64,000 bases of DNA from Cercis canadensis (taxonomy: Eukaryota > Streptophyta > Magnoliopsida > Fabales > Fabaceae): contig QAOA01003028.1 in assembly GCA_003255065.1 (NCBI GenBank), positions 822,351 to 886,350 on the forward strand, written 5' to 3'. The translations under genes and the position numbers were made by a program. The notes beneath the pieces were generated by a model. The model was not told the DNA's origin, searched no databases, and saw nothing but the letters and a program-made list of their open reading frames with translations. Positions 63,070-64,000 of the stretch are shown piece by piece (position 1 is the first letter of the stretch; every line of letters starts with the position of its first letter).

Positions 63070-64000
63070 TTTCAGCAGAATTAGTAGTTCATACTTCTCA
63101 AAAATACAGCTGCTAAGGATCCTTTTGTGGCAAATGAATTCTTGTAAATACAATTTAGTTTTTAGTGCCTTTTGATTCATTTTCATTATATTACATTTCT
63201 TTGGCTAAGTGTTGGTATTTGTTTTTTCTTTATTTTCCATTGAATTGCTTTACTTTGCTTGAAGTAGTTTCTCTGTAATATTCAGGAGAAGCTCTTAGCA
63301 GGTGCAGTGTCATTTCATAGAAAACTTGGTATCATTTGGATTAATTATTCTCATTGTTTTCCTCGCAAGAATAAGCTGGCTACTGATGAATACAAATCAA
63401 GCATTTTCCTCTGTAACTGGTATTGCCATTCTCAGTGGACTTGGACTGACTTGTTTTGCAATCCAAGAGGAGCTAAAAATAGTTTTTTCTAGGAGGATAA
63501 TTCAAATATCCCTTCGATTATGTTCATGTTGATGAAAATATGAGTAACTTTTTCTTGTGCAATTCAAAATTCAAATATTATTTTGGAGTGGCTGGGATGA
63601 GACTTATGAAAGGAGAAAAAAAATGTTATTTGTCGGTATGTTATTTAAATTTTAATGGAAAAGTAGTTGAACTTATATAAAGTCAACTACTAAAACTAGC
63701 AGCTAAATAAATATATAAAAAAAAAAATGCTGTTTACATTACATTTCATGCTCTCTTTCGGTGAGAATTGTCCTAAAGCTTAGTAGAACTGCATAATAAT
63801 TTATCATTTTATCGATTTTTTTTTTGTCATTAAATAAATAGAGTTTGATTTCTCAATCTCCAGGAAATTCAAACCTGAGATTTTAATTTTTTGTTGTATA
63901 TGCTTCATTCATGCCATTTTAAAATAGAGAATACAATTCTAAATGCTGCAAGGCAGAAAATACAAGAGAAAATCATAAGCTGCAATCTGCATACAGAAAC
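63070..64000. other. 3' flank of the RING-H2 gene
   Basis: The first part continues the 3' UTR. I see no further gene up to the window end. Confidence 0.5.

Overview
This window is nuclear DNA from a flowering plant, most likely a woody eudicot. Grapevine is my guess from the style of the genes and repeats, but nothing here proves the species. It is AT-rich, has GT-AG introns, and carries typical plant gene families between many degraded transposable elements. The sequence is a draft assembly. Six single N characters each sit between two near-identical direct copies of 58 to 424 bp, which is how unmerged contig ends look. Those duplications should not be read as biology.

Layout. 1-2180: 3' part of a Ty3/gypsy chromovirus and its LTR. 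2180-8445: a 6.3 kb tandem array of about 40 degenerate monomers, each built around a short inverted repeat; its last 3 kb are organised into a three-monomer higher-order repeat of about 400-415 bp. 8446-13190: gene-poor DNA with a non-autonomous hAT element inside a purine-rich tract. 13192-15785: 3' parts of two genes, a NOP2-type rRNA methyltransferase (minus) and a receptor-like cytoplasmic kinase (plus), whose missing 5' ends face each other across an assembly junction. 17627-20305: an intact intronless PPR gene (minus). 22853-22932: a small cysteine-rich terminal exon. 23746-24605: a long-TIR MULE-like element. 24820-29097: a decayed tandem array of DMP (DUF679) gene relics ending in one nearly complete DMP gene with an internal stop. 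29906-35847: hAT and Tourist-like elements, one hAT carrying gene-like coding sequence that is split by a solo LTR. 37222-46570: starch synthase II, 8 exons, plus strand. 47836-55887: AAR3-type DCN1-like protein, 9 exons, minus strand, convergent with starch synthase II. 59680-61400: a LINE tail split by a Tourist-like MITE with a clean TTA target duplication. 62176-62928: an intronless RING-H2 ubiquitin ligase of the MPSR1 type.

The intact genes serve separate housekeeping roles: organelle RNA processing (PPR), starch synthesis in plastids (SS2), cullin neddylation and auxin response (AAR3), and protein quality control (MPSR1-like). I see no operon-like logic linking them. The least explained structure is the hairpin-bearing satellite at 2180-8445.
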